Part shown: piece after piece, positions 25,420 through 34,616 of the stretch
Layout of the letters: every line of letters starts with the position of its first letter
How positions within the stretch are numbered: position 1 is the stretch's first letter
Source: Bradyrhizobium valentinum
Lineage (GTDB): Bacteria; Pseudomonadota; Alphaproteobacteria; Rhizobiales; Xanthobacteraceae
Direction: 5' to 3'
Length of the DNA stretch: 64,000 nt
NCBI RefSeq assembly: GCF_001440405.1
Contig: NZ_LLXX01000118.1
Coordinates: 116,182-180,181 of the forward strand
Program-made: the position numbers and the translations under genes
The notes under the pieces: generated by a model
Database searches by the model: none
Told to the model about the DNA's origin: nothing
Seen by the model: the letters and a program-made list of their open reading frames with translations, nothing else

Positions 25420-26934
25420 ATGGACGCGATGCAAAACCCTTCCGATCCCGCCGGCAATCTCGACCCAAACTCCGGCATCGAGTTGCAGGACGATCTAGAA
25501 GGCGACACGCTACGCGAGGAATGCGGCGTGTTCGGCATTTTCGGCCATCCCGAGGCCGCCGCCATCACCGCGCTCGGACTACACGCCCTCCAGCATCGCG
25601 GCCAGGAAGCCGCCGGCATCGTCTCCTTTGACGGTAGCCGCTTCCATTCCGAACGCCGCCTCGGCCTCGTCGGCGATACTTTCTCCCGCCGCGAAGTGAT
25701 CGAGCGCCTGCCCGGCAGCATGGCGGTCGGCCATGTGCGCTATTCCACCACCGGCGCGACCATCCTGCGCAACGTGCAGCCGCTGTTCGCCGAGCTCAAT
25801 GCCGGCGGTTTCGCAGTCGGCCATAACGGCAACCTCACCAACGGGCTCACGCTCCGCCGCGAACTGGTGAAGGGCGGCGCCATGATGCAGTCGACCACCG
25901 ACACCGAGGTCATCCTGCACCTGGTCGCGCAGTCCAAGCGTGGCCGTTTCATCGACCGGTTCATCGAGGCGCTGCGCGCGATCGAGGGCGCCTATTCGCT
26001 GGTGTCCCTGACCAACAAGAAGCTGATCGGCGCCCGCGATCCGCTCGGCATCCGCCCGCTGGTGCTCGGCGACCTCGACGGCCATCCGATCCTGACCTCG
26101 GAGACCTGCGCGCTCGACATGATCGGCGCCAAATATGTTCGCGACGTCGAGCCCGGCGAGATCATCGTGTTCGACGAGAAAGGCGCCAACAGCCACAAGC
26201 CGTTCCCGCCAAAGCCGCCGCGGCCCTGCATCTTCGAGTACATCTATTTCTCGCGGCCGGACTCCATCGTCGGCGGCCGCTCGGTTTACGAGGTTCGAAA
26301 AGCCTTTGGCGCGCAGCTCGCGCGTGAAAGCCATGTCGAAGTCGACGTCGTGGTGCCGGTGCCGGATTCCGGCGTGCCTGCCGCCGTCGGTTACAGCCAG
26401 CATTCCGGCGTGCCGTTCGAACTCGGCATCATCCGGAACCACTACGTCGGCCGCACCTTCATACAGCCGACGCAGAGCGTGCGCGAACTCGGCGTGCGCA
26501 TGAAGCATTCGGCCAACCGCGCCGCGATCGAAGGCAAGCGCATCATCCTGATCGACGACTCGCTGGTGCGCGGCACCACGTCGAAAAAGATCGTGCGCAT
26601 GATGCGCGACGCCGGCGCCCGCGAAGTGCATTTCCGCCTTGCCTCGCCGCCGATCCTGTATCCCGACTATTACGGCATCGACCTGCCGGACCGCGGCGGA
26701 CTTCTCGCTGCCACCCATTCGCTGGAAGAGATGCGCGACATCATCGGCGCGGATTCGCTGGCGTTCCTGTCGATCGACGGCTTGTACCGCGCGATGGGCG
26801 AACCGGGGCGAGATCCCGCCAATCCGAAATTCTCCGACCACTGCTTCACCGGCGCCTATCCGACCCATCTCACCGACCAGACCCAGGTCGAACCGCAGCC
26901 CCGGCAATTGTCGCTGCTGGCCGAAGCGAGCTGA
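25420..26934 (+). CDS. purF: Amidophosphoribosyltransferase
   Basis: 504 residues from ATG 25420, preceded by AGAGAGGCG. A propeptide of 34 residues ends at EE before Cys35 (ECGVFGIFGH), the N-terminal nucleophile of the glutamine amidotransferase domain. The C-terminal phosphoribosyltransferase domain carries the PRPP loop RIILIDDSLVRGTTSKKIVR. PurF makes 5-phosphoribosylamine from PRPP and glutamine, the first step of purine synthesis. Complete and conventional. Confidence 0.97.
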   Translation: MDAMQNPSDPAGNLDPNSGIELQDDLEGDTLREECGVFGIFGHPEAAAITALGLHALQHRGQEAAGIVSFDGSRFHSERRLGLVGDTFSRREVIERLPGSMAVGHVRYSTTGATILRNVQPLFAELNAGGFAVGHNGNLTNGLTLRRELVKGGAMMQSTTDTEVILHLVAQSKRGRFIDRFIEALRAIEGAYSLVSLTNKKLIGARDPLGIRPLVLGDLDGHPILTSETCALDMIGAKYVRDVEPGEIIVFDEKGANSHKPFPPKPPRPCIFEYIYFSRPDSIVGGRSVYEVRKAFGAQLARESHVEVDVVVPVPDSGVPAAVGYSQHSGVPFELGIIRNHYVGRTFIQPTQSVRELGVRMKHSANRAAIEGKRIILIDDSLVRGTTSKKIVRMMRDAGAREVHFRLASPPILYPDYYGIDLPDRGGLLAATHSLEEMRDIIGADSLAFLSIDGLYRAMGEPGRDPANPKFSDHCFTGAYPTHLTDQTQVEPQPRQLSLLAEAS

Positions 26935-26948
26935 CAACACCTAACGGT

Positions 26949-27073
26949 GTCGTCCCTGCGAAAGCAGGGACCCATAACCACAGGCCTTCGTTTTTCCGGA
27001 TGCCATCAGTTATTGACACCTCCTCACCTCATGAGCGCCGCGGCGTATGGGTCCCTGCTTTCGCAGGGACGAC
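26949..27073. repeat. 125-bp palindromic element with 28-bp perfect inverted ends
   Basis: The left end (26949-26976, GTCGTCCCTGCGAAAGCAGG...) and right end (27046-27073) are exact reverse complements over 28 bases; each end can also fold into its own hairpin (CCCTGC/GCAGGG). A related but diverged element is at 39873-39975. The pair shares GCCGCGGCGTA and TGGGTCCC. It resembles the dispersed intergenic hairpin repeats of Bradyrhizobium. Positioned after purF, it could also terminate transcription. Confidence 0.85.
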
Positions 27074-27091
27074 GATGATCGAGCTAGTTCA

Positions 27092-27832
27092 ATGACCAAA
27101 CTCCTCGCCTCCCGCATCGCCCTCGTCACCGGCGCCTCGCGCGGCATCGGCTACGCCACCGCCCGCGCGCTTGCCCGTGCAGGTGCGCATGTTGTGGCCG
27201 TCGCTCGCACGCAAGGCGGTCTTGAGGAACTCGACGACGAGATCCGGAAAGATGGCGGCAGCGCCACGCTGGTGCCGCTGAACCTCACCGATTTCGACGG
27301 CATCGCGCGGCTCGGCGCGGCGCTGCATGAACGACACGGCAAGATCGACATTCTCGTCGGCAATGCCGGTATCGCCGGTCCTTCCTCGCCGCTAGGGCAT
27401 ATCGAATTGAAGTCGTGGAACGACGTGATGGCGCTCAACGTCACCGCGAACTTCCAGCTCATCCGCTGCATGGACCCGCTGCTACGAGTCTCCGATGCCG
27501 GCCGCGCCGTGTTCGTAACCTCGGGCGCAGCCAGCAAAGCGAACGCCTATCAGGGTCCCTACGCAGCCTCGAAGGCCGCGCTGGACACGCTGGTGCGTTC
27601 CTGGGCCAACGAGACCGTGAGCACCAAACTGCGTGTCAACCTGTTCAGCCCCGGCCCGATCCGCACCCGCATGCGCGCCAGCGTATTTCCCGGCGAAGAT
27701 CCGATGACGTTGGATACGCCGGAACAGGCAGCGGAATTTATCGTCCCGATGTGCGCGCCCGACTGGAACGAGACCGGCAAGCTCTATGACTACAAGACCC
27801 GCACGCTGATGAGCTTCCGCGCGCCGGAGTAA
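27092..27832 (+). CDS. Short-chain dehydrogenase/reductase
   Basis: 246 residues from ATG 27092. An earlier in-frame ATG at 27047 would lie inside the repeat and is rejected. NAD(P)-binding TGASRGIGYATA, the NAGIAG motif, and active-site residues in FVTSGAASKANAYQGPYAASKAAL (Ser-Tyr-x3-Lys) are all present. A classical SDR of unknown substrate. Neighbourhood (purF upstream, same strand) is conserved-looking but gives no functional hint. Confidence 0.88.
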   Translation: MTKLLASRIALVTGASRGIGYATARALARAGAHVVAVARTQGGLEELDDEIRKDGGSATLVPLNLTDFDGIARLGAALHERHGKIDILVGNAGIAGPSSPLGHIELKSWNDVMALNVTANFQLIRCMDPLLRVSDAGRAVFVTSGAASKANAYQGPYAASKAALDTLVRSWANETVSTKLRVNLFSPGPIRTRMRASVFPGEDPMTLDTPEQAAEFIVPMCAPDWNETGKLYDYKTRTLMSFRAPE

Positions 27833-27863
27833 GCGCGCTGGCGGACTTCTCACCGTCATTGCT

Positions 27864-27889
27864 CTAGATGCGTTCGCTAGATGCGTTCG
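27864..27889. repeat. Two-unit 13-bp tandem repeat
   Basis: CTAGATGCGTTCG at 27864-27876 is repeated exactly at 27877-27889. It directly precedes the NHL-like remnant. Probably a slippage product in decaying sequence. Confidence 0.7.
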
Positions 27890-27991
27890 CTCAACAACCC
27901 CGTGCATTGCGCGATGATCGCTAACGACGGGTTGCTCTATGTCCGCGATCACATGAACAACCGCATTCAAGAAAGATGGAACCTTCGCTAA
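27890..27991 (+). pseudogene. Remnant of an NHL-repeat (beta-propeller) protein
   Basis: The plus-strand frame reads LNNPVHCAMIANDGLLYV then RDHMNNRIQ before diverging to ERWNLR and a stop. This closely resembles one blade of NHL-repeat proteins (NPVHC..I..DGL.YVCDR.N.RIQVF). No intact start, no further blades and no ribosome site occur, so it is read as a decayed fragment. The remaining sequence up to the next gene (about 180 bases) shows nothing else convincing. Confidence 0.45.
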
Positions 27992-28173
27992 GGAATAGTT
28001 TTACGAAAAGGGTAACAATTATACCCCGAAGTAGATACCGGACCAGAAGTTCAAGCTGATCTCGGACGCGCTACGATAAGTGCATTGCCCGTCCCAGCGA
28101 GAAGGACTATCGCAGGACCGCTGGCAGGTTCCGAAAAGAGAGCCGGCAGAACAACCATTTCTGGAGGAATACC

Positions 28174-29412
28174 ATGACGACTGGAATTGCGCGGCGCCTC
28201 GCCGCCTCCGTGGCACTTGCTGCATTCGGCCTCGCGACGCCAGCATTGGCCCAAGACAAGATCTCGGACAAGACCGTCAAGATCGGCGTGCTAAACGACA
28301 TGTCGAGCCTCTATGCCGACATCGGCGGACCCAATTCGGTGGCTGCAGCGAAGATGGCGATTGACGATTCCGGCCTCGCCGCCAAGGGTTGGAAGATCGA
28401 TCTGGTCAGTGGCGATCACCAGAACAAGCCCGACGTCGGCGTCAACATCGCCAGGCAGTGGATCGACAACGACAAAGTCGACGTCATCGCCGACACACCA
28501 AACTCCGGCGTCGCGCTCGCGGTGAGCAACCTCGTCAAGGACAAAAATGTCGTCCTGCTCAATTCGGGCGCAGCCACAGCCGATCTCACCGGCAAGGCCT
28601 GCACGCCGAACACGATTTCCTTCACCTACGACACCTACATGCTAGCCAACGGAACCGGCAAGGCGCTGACCAAGGCCGGTGGCGATAGCTGGTACTTCCT
28701 GACCGCAGACTACGCGTTCGGACATGCGCTGGAACGCGACACCTCGGCGGTCGTCACCACCAGCGGCGGCAAGGTGCTGGGCGGCGTCAGGCACCCGCTG
28801 AATACGTCGGACTTCTCGTCGTTCCTGTTGCAAGCGCAGTCCTCGAAGGCAAAGGTGGTTGGCCTTGCCAACGCTGGCGGCGACACCACCAATGCGATCA
28901 AGCAGGCGTCCGAATTTGGCATCGTTGCGGGCGGTCAGAAGCTTGCGGCGCTCCTGCTCTTCATTAACGACGTTCACTCGTTGGGCTTGAAGACCGCGCA
29001 AGGTCTGACGTTCACGGAATCGTTTTACTGGGACCTGAACGACAAGACGCGCGAATGGTCCAAGCGCTTCCAGAAAGTATCACCGAAAGGCACGATGCCC
29101 TCGATGACGGTGGCCGGGGTTTATGCAGTGGTGCTGCACTATCTCAGGACGCTCGACACGATGGGCGGCAATCCGCATGACGGCGCCAAGGTCGTCGCCA
29201 AGATGAAGGAATTGCCGACCGACGATCCGCTGTTCGGCAAGGGCCCGCTGCGCGCCGACGGCCGCCGTCTCATTCCGGCCTATCTGTTCGAAGTGAAGAA
29301 GCCGGAAGAGTCGAAGGGCCCGTGGGATTACTACAAGCAGATCGCCACGATCTCGGCGGAAGACGCCGCCAAGCCGCTCGAAGCCAGCGAGTGTCCGCTG
29401 GTGAAGAAATAA
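28174..29412 (+). CDS. ABC transporter substrate-binding protein, amino-acid/amide (LivK-like), orphan
   Basis: 412 residues from ATG 28174, with GGAGGAA just upstream. A signal peptide ends at TPALAQD. The type I periplasmic fold is marked by VKIGVLNDMSSLYADIGG, DHQNKPDVG and WYFLTADYAFGHALERD. It is a close paralogue of the LivK-like protein at 45836-47053 (for example the shared ADYAFGHALERDT and LLLFINDVHSLGLK), yet no permease or ATPase genes adjoin it. It probably feeds the liv transporter encoded 15 kb away or another one, perhaps widening substrate range. Confidence 0.9.
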   Translation: MTTGIARRLAASVALAAFGLATPALAQDKISDKTVKIGVLNDMSSLYADIGGPNSVAAAKMAIDDSGLAAKGWKIDLVSGDHQNKPDVGVNIARQWIDNDKVDVIADTPNSGVALAVSNLVKDKNVVLLNSGAATADLTGKACTPNTISFTYDTYMLANGTGKALTKAGGDSWYFLTADYAFGHALERDTSAVVTTSGGKVLGGVRHPLNTSDFSSFLLQAQSSKAKVVGLANAGGDTTNAIKQASEFGIVAGGQKLAALLLFINDVHSLGLKTAQGLTFTESFYWDLNDKTREWSKRFQKVSPKGTMPSMTVAGVYAVVLHYLRTLDTMGGNPHDGAKVVAKMKELPTDDPLFGKGPLRADGRRLIPAYLFEVKKPEESKGPWDYYKQIATISAEDAAKPLEASECPLVKK

Positions 29413-29417
29413 GAATT

Positions 29418-29498
29418 GTGGGTTAGCGAAGCGTAACCCACCTCTTTTCACGCAAGCGATCGGTGGGTTACGCCTTCGGCTAACCCACCCTACTTTTT
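29418..29498. terminator. Two-hairpin convergent terminator / GTGGGTTA repeat
   Basis: GTGGGTTA/TAACCCAC at 29418-29441, then GGTGGGTTA...TAACCCACC with an inner GCC-TTC-GGC at 29462-29489, followed by CTACTTTTTG. The T run makes the second hairpin a good rightward terminator for the binding-protein gene. It overlaps the stop of the convergent MFS gene. Related GGGTTA-type hairpins are common in Bradyrhizobium intergenic regions. Confidence 0.7.
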
Positions 29499-30731
29499 GA
29501 GCGTGCGCCAGGCGATCACCAGCGCCGCTCCCAACAGTGCCGCCGCCAGCAGGAACGGCGCCCCCGGCATTTTGAACGGCGCCTGGTCGCTGATGGAATA
29601 GGCAAATGTCAGCGTAAACAGAAACGGTCCCGCCATCTGCGCGATGCTGTTGACGCTGTTGGTCGCGCCCTGCAACTGGCCCTGCTGATCGGGTGCGACC
29701 AGTTGCGTGGTCAGCGCCTGGATCGCCGCCCCTGCCACGCCCCATAGCGCCATCACGGGAATGCCGATCCAGAACAGCGGTCCGGTCGGGGCTGCACCAT
29801 AGATGAAAAATCCCAGCGCACCGCAGGCGAGTCCGAGTAACAGCGCCCGGCGCTCGCCGAGGCGCTTGACAATCGGCCCGACACCCGCGCCCTGCACCAC
29901 CATCGCGCAGACGCCGACCAAGGCCAGCGTGAGCCCTACCGTCGTCGTGTCCCAGCCGTAGCGGTAAGTGGCGTAGAGCACGAAGGTCGACGGCAGCACC
30001 ACATGCGCGACCTGCCCGAAGAAATTTGCCAGCGACAGGCCGGCGAGAATCCGGTTCGAGCGCAACAGATGCAGCGCACCGATCGGGCTGGCGCTTTTCC
30101 AGTGGAACGGTGCGCGGCGTTGCAGCGGCAGCGACTCGGGGAGGATCAGCCAGCCGTAGAGCGTATTCGCAAAGCTCAAGCCTGCCGCAACCCAGAACGG
30201 CAGGCGCGGGTCCATGCCGCCGAGCAGGCCGCCGATCGCGGGGCCGAGAATGAAGCCGGCACCGAAGGCCGCGCCGATCTTGCCGAACACCGCGGCTCGC
30301 CGTTCCGGCGGCGTCACGTCGGCGATATAGGCAAAAGCGGTCGAGATACTCGCCGAGGTGATGCCTGAGATCACCCGCCCGATAAACAGCCAGGTCAGCG
30401 ACGGCGCCAGCGCCATCAACACGTAATCCAGCGCCAGCCCGAAATTCGACAACAGCACCACCGGCCGCCGGCCGAAGCGGTCCGAGAGCGCGCCGAGGAT
30501 CGGCGAGAACAGGAACTGCATCAGCGCCCAGGCGGTGCCGAACAGGCCGAAGATGCGTGCGGCGGTCGCCGTGTCGTTGTCGACAAAACTTTCCACGAGC
30601 TTGGGCAGGATCGGCAGGATCAGACCGAGCGCAAGCATGTCGAGCAGGATGGTGACGAAGATGAAGGCCGCCGCGCCGCTGCGCACCGGCGGCTTGTCGT
30701 CGGCAACAGCGGTGGACGCCTGTTCGCTCAT
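29490..30731 (-). CDS. MFS transporter of the TetA (tetracycline efflux) type
   Basis: 413 residues, twelve hydrophobic segments. [21 protein letters not shown] and the loop [24 protein letters not shown] are the TCR/Tet group signatures, and the motif-C-like [10 protein letters not shown] lies in helix five. Such proteins export tetracycline or other drugs by proton antiport; in soil bacteria most distant members have unknown substrates. Its start overlaps the der stop by four bases (ATGA), so it is co-transcribed after der. Resistance to any drug should not be assumed. Confidence 0.85.
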   Translation of the reverse strand: MSEQASTAVADDKPPVRSGAAAFIFVTILLDMLALGLILPILPKLVESFVDNDTATAARIFGLFGTAWALMQFLFSPILGALSDRFGRRPVVLLSNFGLALDYVLMALAPSLTWLFIGRVISGITSASISTAFAYIADVTPPERRAAVFGKIGAAFGAGFILGPAIGGLLGGMDPRLPFWVAAGLSFANTLYGWLILPESLPLQRRAPFHWKSASPIGALHLLRSNRILAGLSLANFFGQVAHVVLPSTFVLYATYRYGWDTTTVGLTLALVGVCAMVVQGAGVGPIVKRLGERRALLLGLACGALGFFIYGAAPTGPLFWIGIPVMALWGVAGAAIQALTTQLVAPDQQGQLQGATNSVNSIAQMAGPFLFTLTFAYSISDQAPFKMPGAPFLLAAALLGAALVIAWRTLKK

Positions 30732-32113
30732 GACGGCCGCCTGCGCTTGTGGGCGAACGGATTGGCCTTTTCGCGGAGCGTGATTCGGATCGGCGTGCCC
30801 GGCAGGTCGAAGGCCTCGCGCAGGCTGTTGGTGAGATAGCGCAGATAGGATTGCGGCACGGCATCCGCGCGCGAGCAGAACAGCACGAAACTCGGCGGAC
30901 GCCCCTTGGTTTGCGTGATGTAGTTCAGCTTCAGCCGGCGGCCCGACACCGCGGGCGGCGGGTTGGCATCGACCGCCTGCTCGAACCAGCGATTGAGCGC
31001 GGCCGTAGGCACGCGCTTATTCCACACGGCATAGGCGTCCTGGATCGCGGTCATCAGGCGGTCGATGCCCTCGCCCATCAGGCCGGACACCGCGACGATG
31101 GGGGCGCCCTTGACCTGCGGCAGCCAGTGATCGGCATCGCTGCGCAGCGCTGAAATCAGGTGGGGCTTGCGCTCCATCAGATCCCACTTATTGACGGCGA
31201 GCACGATCGCCCGCCCTTCGCGCTCGATCAGATCGGCGATACGCAGATCCTGCTCCTCAAACCGGTTCTGCGCATCCATCATCATCACGACGACTTCGGC
31301 AAAACGTATCGCGCGCAGCGCGTCCGCCACCGACAGCTTCTCCAGCTTCTCCTCGATCCGCGAGCGCCGACGCAGGCCTGCGGTGTCGAACACGCGGAAA
31401 TCGCGTCCCTGCCAAGTGATCTCAACCGAAATGGAATCGCGCGTCGTGCCGGCCTCGGCGCTGGTCAGCAGTCGTTCCTCGCCGAGCAGATGATTGATCA
31501 GCGTCGATTTTCCCGCATTGGGACGGCCGACGATGGCGACGCGAATCGGACGTTGCGCGAGTTCCTCGTCGGACACGATGACGTCGTCATCGTCGAACTC
31601 TTCGGGCTCTTCGACCGGCTCCGGCATCAGCACCCGTAGCGCGTCGTAGAGATCGCTCATGCCCTCGCCGTGCTCAGCCGAAATCTGGATGGGGTCGCCG
31701 AGGCCCAGCGCGTAGGATTCCATCGCGCCGATTTCGCCGTGCTTGCCCTCGCTCTTGTTTGCGACCAGCACCACCGGCTTGTTGGCGCGGCGCGCGAAAT
31801 CGGCAAAGGCGCGATCGTTCGGCGTTAGCCCAGCGCGCGCGTCAATCACGAACATCAGCGCATCGGCCAGGCCGATCGCGGTTTCGGTCTGCTCCTGCAT
31901 CCGCGCCGTGAGCGAGCCCTTGGCGCCCTCGTCGAGGCCGGCGGTGTCGATCACGGTGAATTCTAGATCGCCGAGACGCGCATTGCCCTCACGGCGATCG
32001 CGGGTGACGCCGGGCTCGTCATCCACCAGCGCGAGCTTCTGCCCGACCAGCCGGTTGAACAGCGTCGACTTACCGACATTGGGGCGGCCGATGATGGCGA
32101 TCGTAAAGGACAT
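30728..32113 (-). CDS. der: Ribosome-biogenesis GTPase Der (EngA)
   Basis: 461 residues from ATG 32111-32113; an upstream ATG adds a 12-residue segment without family similarity. Two tandem GTPase domains are visible: [25 protein letters not shown] and [32 protein letters not shown], then a C-terminal KH-like domain. Between the domains is an acidic linker ([10 protein letters not shown]). Der assists 50S subunit assembly. The order TPR protein, lipoprotein, der parallels the E. coli yfgM-bamB-der locus. Confidence 0.97.
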   Translation of the reverse strand: MSFTIAIIGRPNVGKSTLFNRLVGQKLALVDDEPGVTRDRREGNARLGDLEFTVIDTAGLDEGAKGSLTARMQEQTETAIGLADALMFVIDARAGLTPNDRAFADFARRANKPVVLVANKSEGKHGEIGAMESYALGLGDPIQISAEHGEGMSDLYDALRVLMPEPVEEPEEFDDDDVIVSDEELAQRPIRVAIVGRPNAGKSTLINHLLGEERLLTSAEAGTTRDSISVEITWQGRDFRVFDTAGLRRRSRIEEKLEKLSVADALRAIRFAEVVVMMMDAQNRFEEQDLRIADLIEREGRAIVLAVNKWDLMERKPHLISALRSDADHWLPQVKGAPIVAVSGLMGEGIDRLMTAIQDAYAVWNKRVPTAALNRWFEQAVDANPPPAVSGRRLKLNYITQTKGRPPSFVLFCSRADAVPQSYLRYLTNSLREAFDLPGTPIRITLREKANPFAHKRRRPS

Positions 32114-32175
32114 AAATGATCCAAACGCCCTTTTTGAAGGGCGTGTCAATCGAACGAAAAGTTGAGCGCCTCTGT

Positions 32176-32268
32176 TCAGTTCTGATGAATCAGAATTGAA
32201 GTGAGGCTTTGATCTCTTTTTGACGCGTTTTCTTCACGCGAACCGGCTTCCACTTCGCTTGAAAACGC
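32176..32268. repeat. Intergenic hairpin plus GCGTTTTC-type palindromic repeat
   Basis: Between der and the lipoprotein gene. First, TCAGTTCTGAT-GA-ATCAGAATTGA (32176-32199), a hairpin with one G-U pair. Second, GCGTTTTC (32225-32232) and GAAAACGC (32261-32268) bracket TTCACGCGAACCGG and CCACTTCGCTT. The second unit is a familiar dispersed repeat in Bradyrhizobium-like genomes. It may also reduce read-through from the lipoprotein gene into der. Confidence 0.65.
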
Positions 32269-32274
32269 TATGGA

Positions 32275-32796
32275 TCAACGCGTGAAAGTGCCGCTCGGCA
32301 CCGGCGCCGGGAACGGCGAGGCCGATTGCTGCGAAGATTGCGCCGGCGCCGACGATTGATCCGGTGGCGGCGCTGTAGTGCGCTTGCGCACGATCTTGGC
32401 CGGCTTGGGCGCCGGCGGCGCAGCGGCGGTGCTGCCGTCTTCCTCGGGTGCGGCGTCGGGGTCTGCAGCGGCGGGGGCAGCGGCCTGTTTTCCCTTGGCT
32501 TTCGTGCCACGCTTCGATTTCGGCTCTTCCGGCGGAGGCGCTGCAGCGGCAGCCTGCGCGTTCGGATCATCGACCTGCTGACGAGAGCCCTTATAGAGAT
32601 CCTTTGGCACGCCCTGCTCGAGGCCCGGCACGCCTTCGGGGAACACCGGCTTGCGCTCACCGGGCAGCTTCTTCTTGGTATCGAGGAAGTCGAGCAGGTC
32701 GGTCGGATCGAAACCGCCCGTGCTGCCACAGCCTGCCAGCGCGCCCGAAAGCGCGATGAGGACGGTAGCGGCGATCAAACGTTGCGGGCGGCGCAT
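32275..32796 (-). CDS. Lipoprotein, Ala/Pro-rich
   Basis: 173 residues. A lipobox is present at the end of the signal peptide (ALSGALAGCGS, Cys about residue 23). After GFDPTDLLDFLDTKKKLPGERKPVFPEGVPGLEQGVP the chain is low complexity with Lys, Ala and Pro. The VFPEGVPG(L/V)..G(V/I)P segment recurs in short lipoproteins lying upstream of der in this order. It occupies the bamB slot of the yfgM-bamB-der arrangement but has no beta-propeller. An outer-membrane assembly role is an inference from position only. Confidence 0.75.
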   Translation of the reverse strand: MRRPQRLIAATVLIALSGALAGCGSTGGFDPTDLLDFLDTKKKLPGERKPVFPEGVPGLEQGVPKDLYKGSRQQVDDPNAQAAAAAPPPEEPKSKRGTKAKGKQAAAPAAADPDAAPEEDGSTAAAPPAPKPAKIVRKRTTAPPPDQSSAPAQSSQQSASPFPAPVPSGTFTR

Positions 32797-32825
32797 GGTC
32801 GGTTTTCCACTCAGCTCGTTTTGCG

Positions 32826-33479
32826 TCAGCTCTTGGCGACCGGCGGCAGCAAGGCTTCCAGCGCTTCGGCACGCGAGCGCAGGCTCGGCGGCGTTGCGCC
32901 GTCATTGGCGATCAGGTCCAGCCATTGCCGCGTCGCCGCAGCGTCGTTGGCGCGCCAGGCCGACAGTGCCAGCAACTCGCGCGCGGTATGGCGAAAGGTG
33001 GCGCCCGGCGCAGCGGCGGCTTCGAGGCGCTCTTTCATGTTGGGATAGCTGGTGCTTTCCAACAGCAACTGGGCGGCGCGAATCCGCGCCAGGTCCTGCT
33101 GGGCAACGCCGACGCTGCGGTCGGCGGCGATCTCATCGAACATTTTTGCGGCGGCCTGCACATCGCGATGGGCGACCTCCGCCGCCAGACGCAACCGCGA
33201 CAGCACGCGATATCCGAACGGTGCCTTCGCGGCCAGATCGGCAAAGGCCGCTTCGGCCTCCGTATGCTTGCTCGCTTCCGCAAGCTCCACGGCCCTGTCG
33301 AACGCAGCGCCCGCCTCGGCCGCCTTCTTGGCCTCCAGATACTGGTAGCCGCGCCAGCCGCCCACGGCGGCGATGATCAAAATCACGCCGGCAATGATGT
33401 AGAGCGAATATCGGTCCCACAGCTTTCTGAGCTGATCGCGACGGACCTCCTCGTCTACTTCATCAAATAATTCAGACAC
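32826..33479 (-). CDS. TPR-type membrane protein (YfgM/ancillary SecYEG subunit-like)
   Basis: 217 residues. A charged N-terminus (MSELFDEVDEEVRRDQLRKLWDRY) precedes one membrane helix (SLYIIAGVILIIAAVGGW), followed by a helical periplasmic region of TPR-like repeats (EAGAAFDRAVELAEASKHTEAEAAFADLA). This is the layout of E. coli YfgM, which associates with the Sec translocon and periplasmic chaperones. Gene order with der supports the assignment. The lipoprotein gene follows after 29 bases. Confidence 0.82.
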   Translation of the reverse strand: MSELFDEVDEEVRRDQLRKLWDRYSLYIIAGVILIIAAVGGWRGYQYLEAKKAAEAGAAFDRAVELAEASKHTEAEAAFADLAAKAPFGYRVLSRLRLAAEVAHRDVQAAAKMFDEIAADRSVGVAQQDLARIRAAQLLLESTSYPNMKERLEAAAAPGATFRHTARELLALSAWRANDAAATRQWLDLIANDGATPPSLRSRAEALEALLPPVAKS

Positions 33480-33722
33480 TTAAAGATATCCCATCCCCGA
33501 GGAACCGCGGCTTGGACGGCAGTATCGCACGCCCGATCCCCGCATGGCGCGACGTAGCCTATCGATATGGCGGTGGCAAGGCAAAGCGAGGTGGATCAAA
33601 GCGTTAACAGCGGCTCCAACCCACCTCCGAAACCGGCTGACAATGTTGACATCGCGGTTCAAAGTTTGGCGTAATCCGCCCGCTGCTATTGACCTGCTCT
33701 TACCCGATTTTTCAGGTGTTTC

Positions 33723-34586
33723 ATGCCTCGCCATGCGCTTGTTTTGATGCTCGCCATGGGACTGGCATCCCTGTCCACAGCAGCGTCGCTGGCCGACGAC
33801 ATCAAGCCGAAGGCGCCCGAGACGGCATTTTCGGGAAAGCTGCGCCCGGACATTCTGGGTATCTCGACCGAATCGAACGCCGAATCCGCGCGCGCCATTT
33901 TTGATTCCCTGTTCAAGAGCCGTACCGACACCAAGACCGACATCCAGCAGCAGAAATTCGGCAACGGCGGCGCCAGCTACGTCGCTGCGCTGAATTTCAG
34001 CCTCCCTGCCGGTTCGAAACAGAACGGCGAGATGCTCTCGACCAGCTTCTCCTCGCCGGCGAGCGCCAACCGCGCCTATTTCGTGGCGCGCAACCTCACC
34101 TTCGCGCCGGACCAACAGCCGTCGAAGGCGGACATGATCAGGGAAGTCATGGGCAAATACGGCGTGCCCACCATCGTCGGCGACCAGCACCTGTATTACA
34201 TCTACCGCAAGGGCTCGATCATGTCCGTCGGCGGCAAGTACAAGGAAACGACCGCGCTGGAAGCCATCGACAAGCCGCTTGACCCGAGGGCCGCGGTCAA
34301 GCTCAACGGCGACACCGTCCGCGGCAGTTGCGTGGCTGTCGTCAAGCGCGCGCAGTCCAAAGCCAAGGAACCGAGCGCTATGCTGACCGAGGCCAAGGGC
34401 GCGAATTGCGATGGCGTGTTGAGCGTGCAGCTCGTTCCGGGCACGGCGGCCGACCGCGTCGGCATCGCGCAATTCACTCTGCTGGACGTCAAGCAACTCG
34501 TCAGCGCCGCCGCGATCGACAGTGCGGCGCTCGTCTCCGGGCAGAACGAGGGCGCGATGCCGAAGGGCAGCGCTCCGAAGCTCTAG
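33723..34586 (+). CDS. Secreted hypothetical protein
   Basis: 287 residues with a signal peptide (ALVLMLAMGLASLSTAASLADD). The mature protein begins with LRPDILGISTESNAESARAIFDSLFK and has no recognised domain. Shorter Ser/Ala-rich stretches and a single Cys pair (SCVAV, ANCDGVL) follow. A TTGACA occurs at 33646-33651 upstream, but no convincing -10 matches it. The gene is divergent from the TPR protein at 33479. Periplasmic location is the only firm inference. Confidence 0.7.
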   Translation: MPRHALVLMLAMGLASLSTAASLADDIKPKAPETAFSGKLRPDILGISTESNAESARAIFDSLFKSRTDTKTDIQQQKFGNGGASYVAALNFSLPAGSKQNGEMLSTSFSSPASANRAYFVARNLTFAPDQQPSKADMIREVMGKYGVPTIVGDQHLYYIYRKGSIMSVGGKYKETTALEAIDKPLDPRAAVKLNGDTVRGSCVAVVKRAQSKAKEPSAMLTEAKGANCDGVLSVQLVPGTAADRVGIAQFTLLDVKQLVSAAAIDSAALVSGQNEGAMPKGSAPKL

Positions 34587-34616
34587 CTGCCGCTTGGCGC
34601 AAGCCTGCGCGGCCGC

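Noticed and set aside
25579..26940. A 453-codon minus frame opposite purF
   Set aside because: Antisense shadow of a complete PurF, with no ribosome site and no recognisable domain.
27864..27889. Tandem repeat considered as a CRISPR or attachment site
   Set aside because: Only two units with no spacers, and no integrase or cas genes nearby.
29080..30864. A 594-codon minus frame spanning the LivK paralogue end and the MFS gene
   Set aside because: The MFS transporter in another frame has clear motifs, and the frame is arginine-rich shadow sequence.
33601..33722. TTGACA at 33646 considered as promoter of the secreted protein gene
   Set aside because: No good -10 at 16-18 bases downstream; kept only as a note in that gene's entry.
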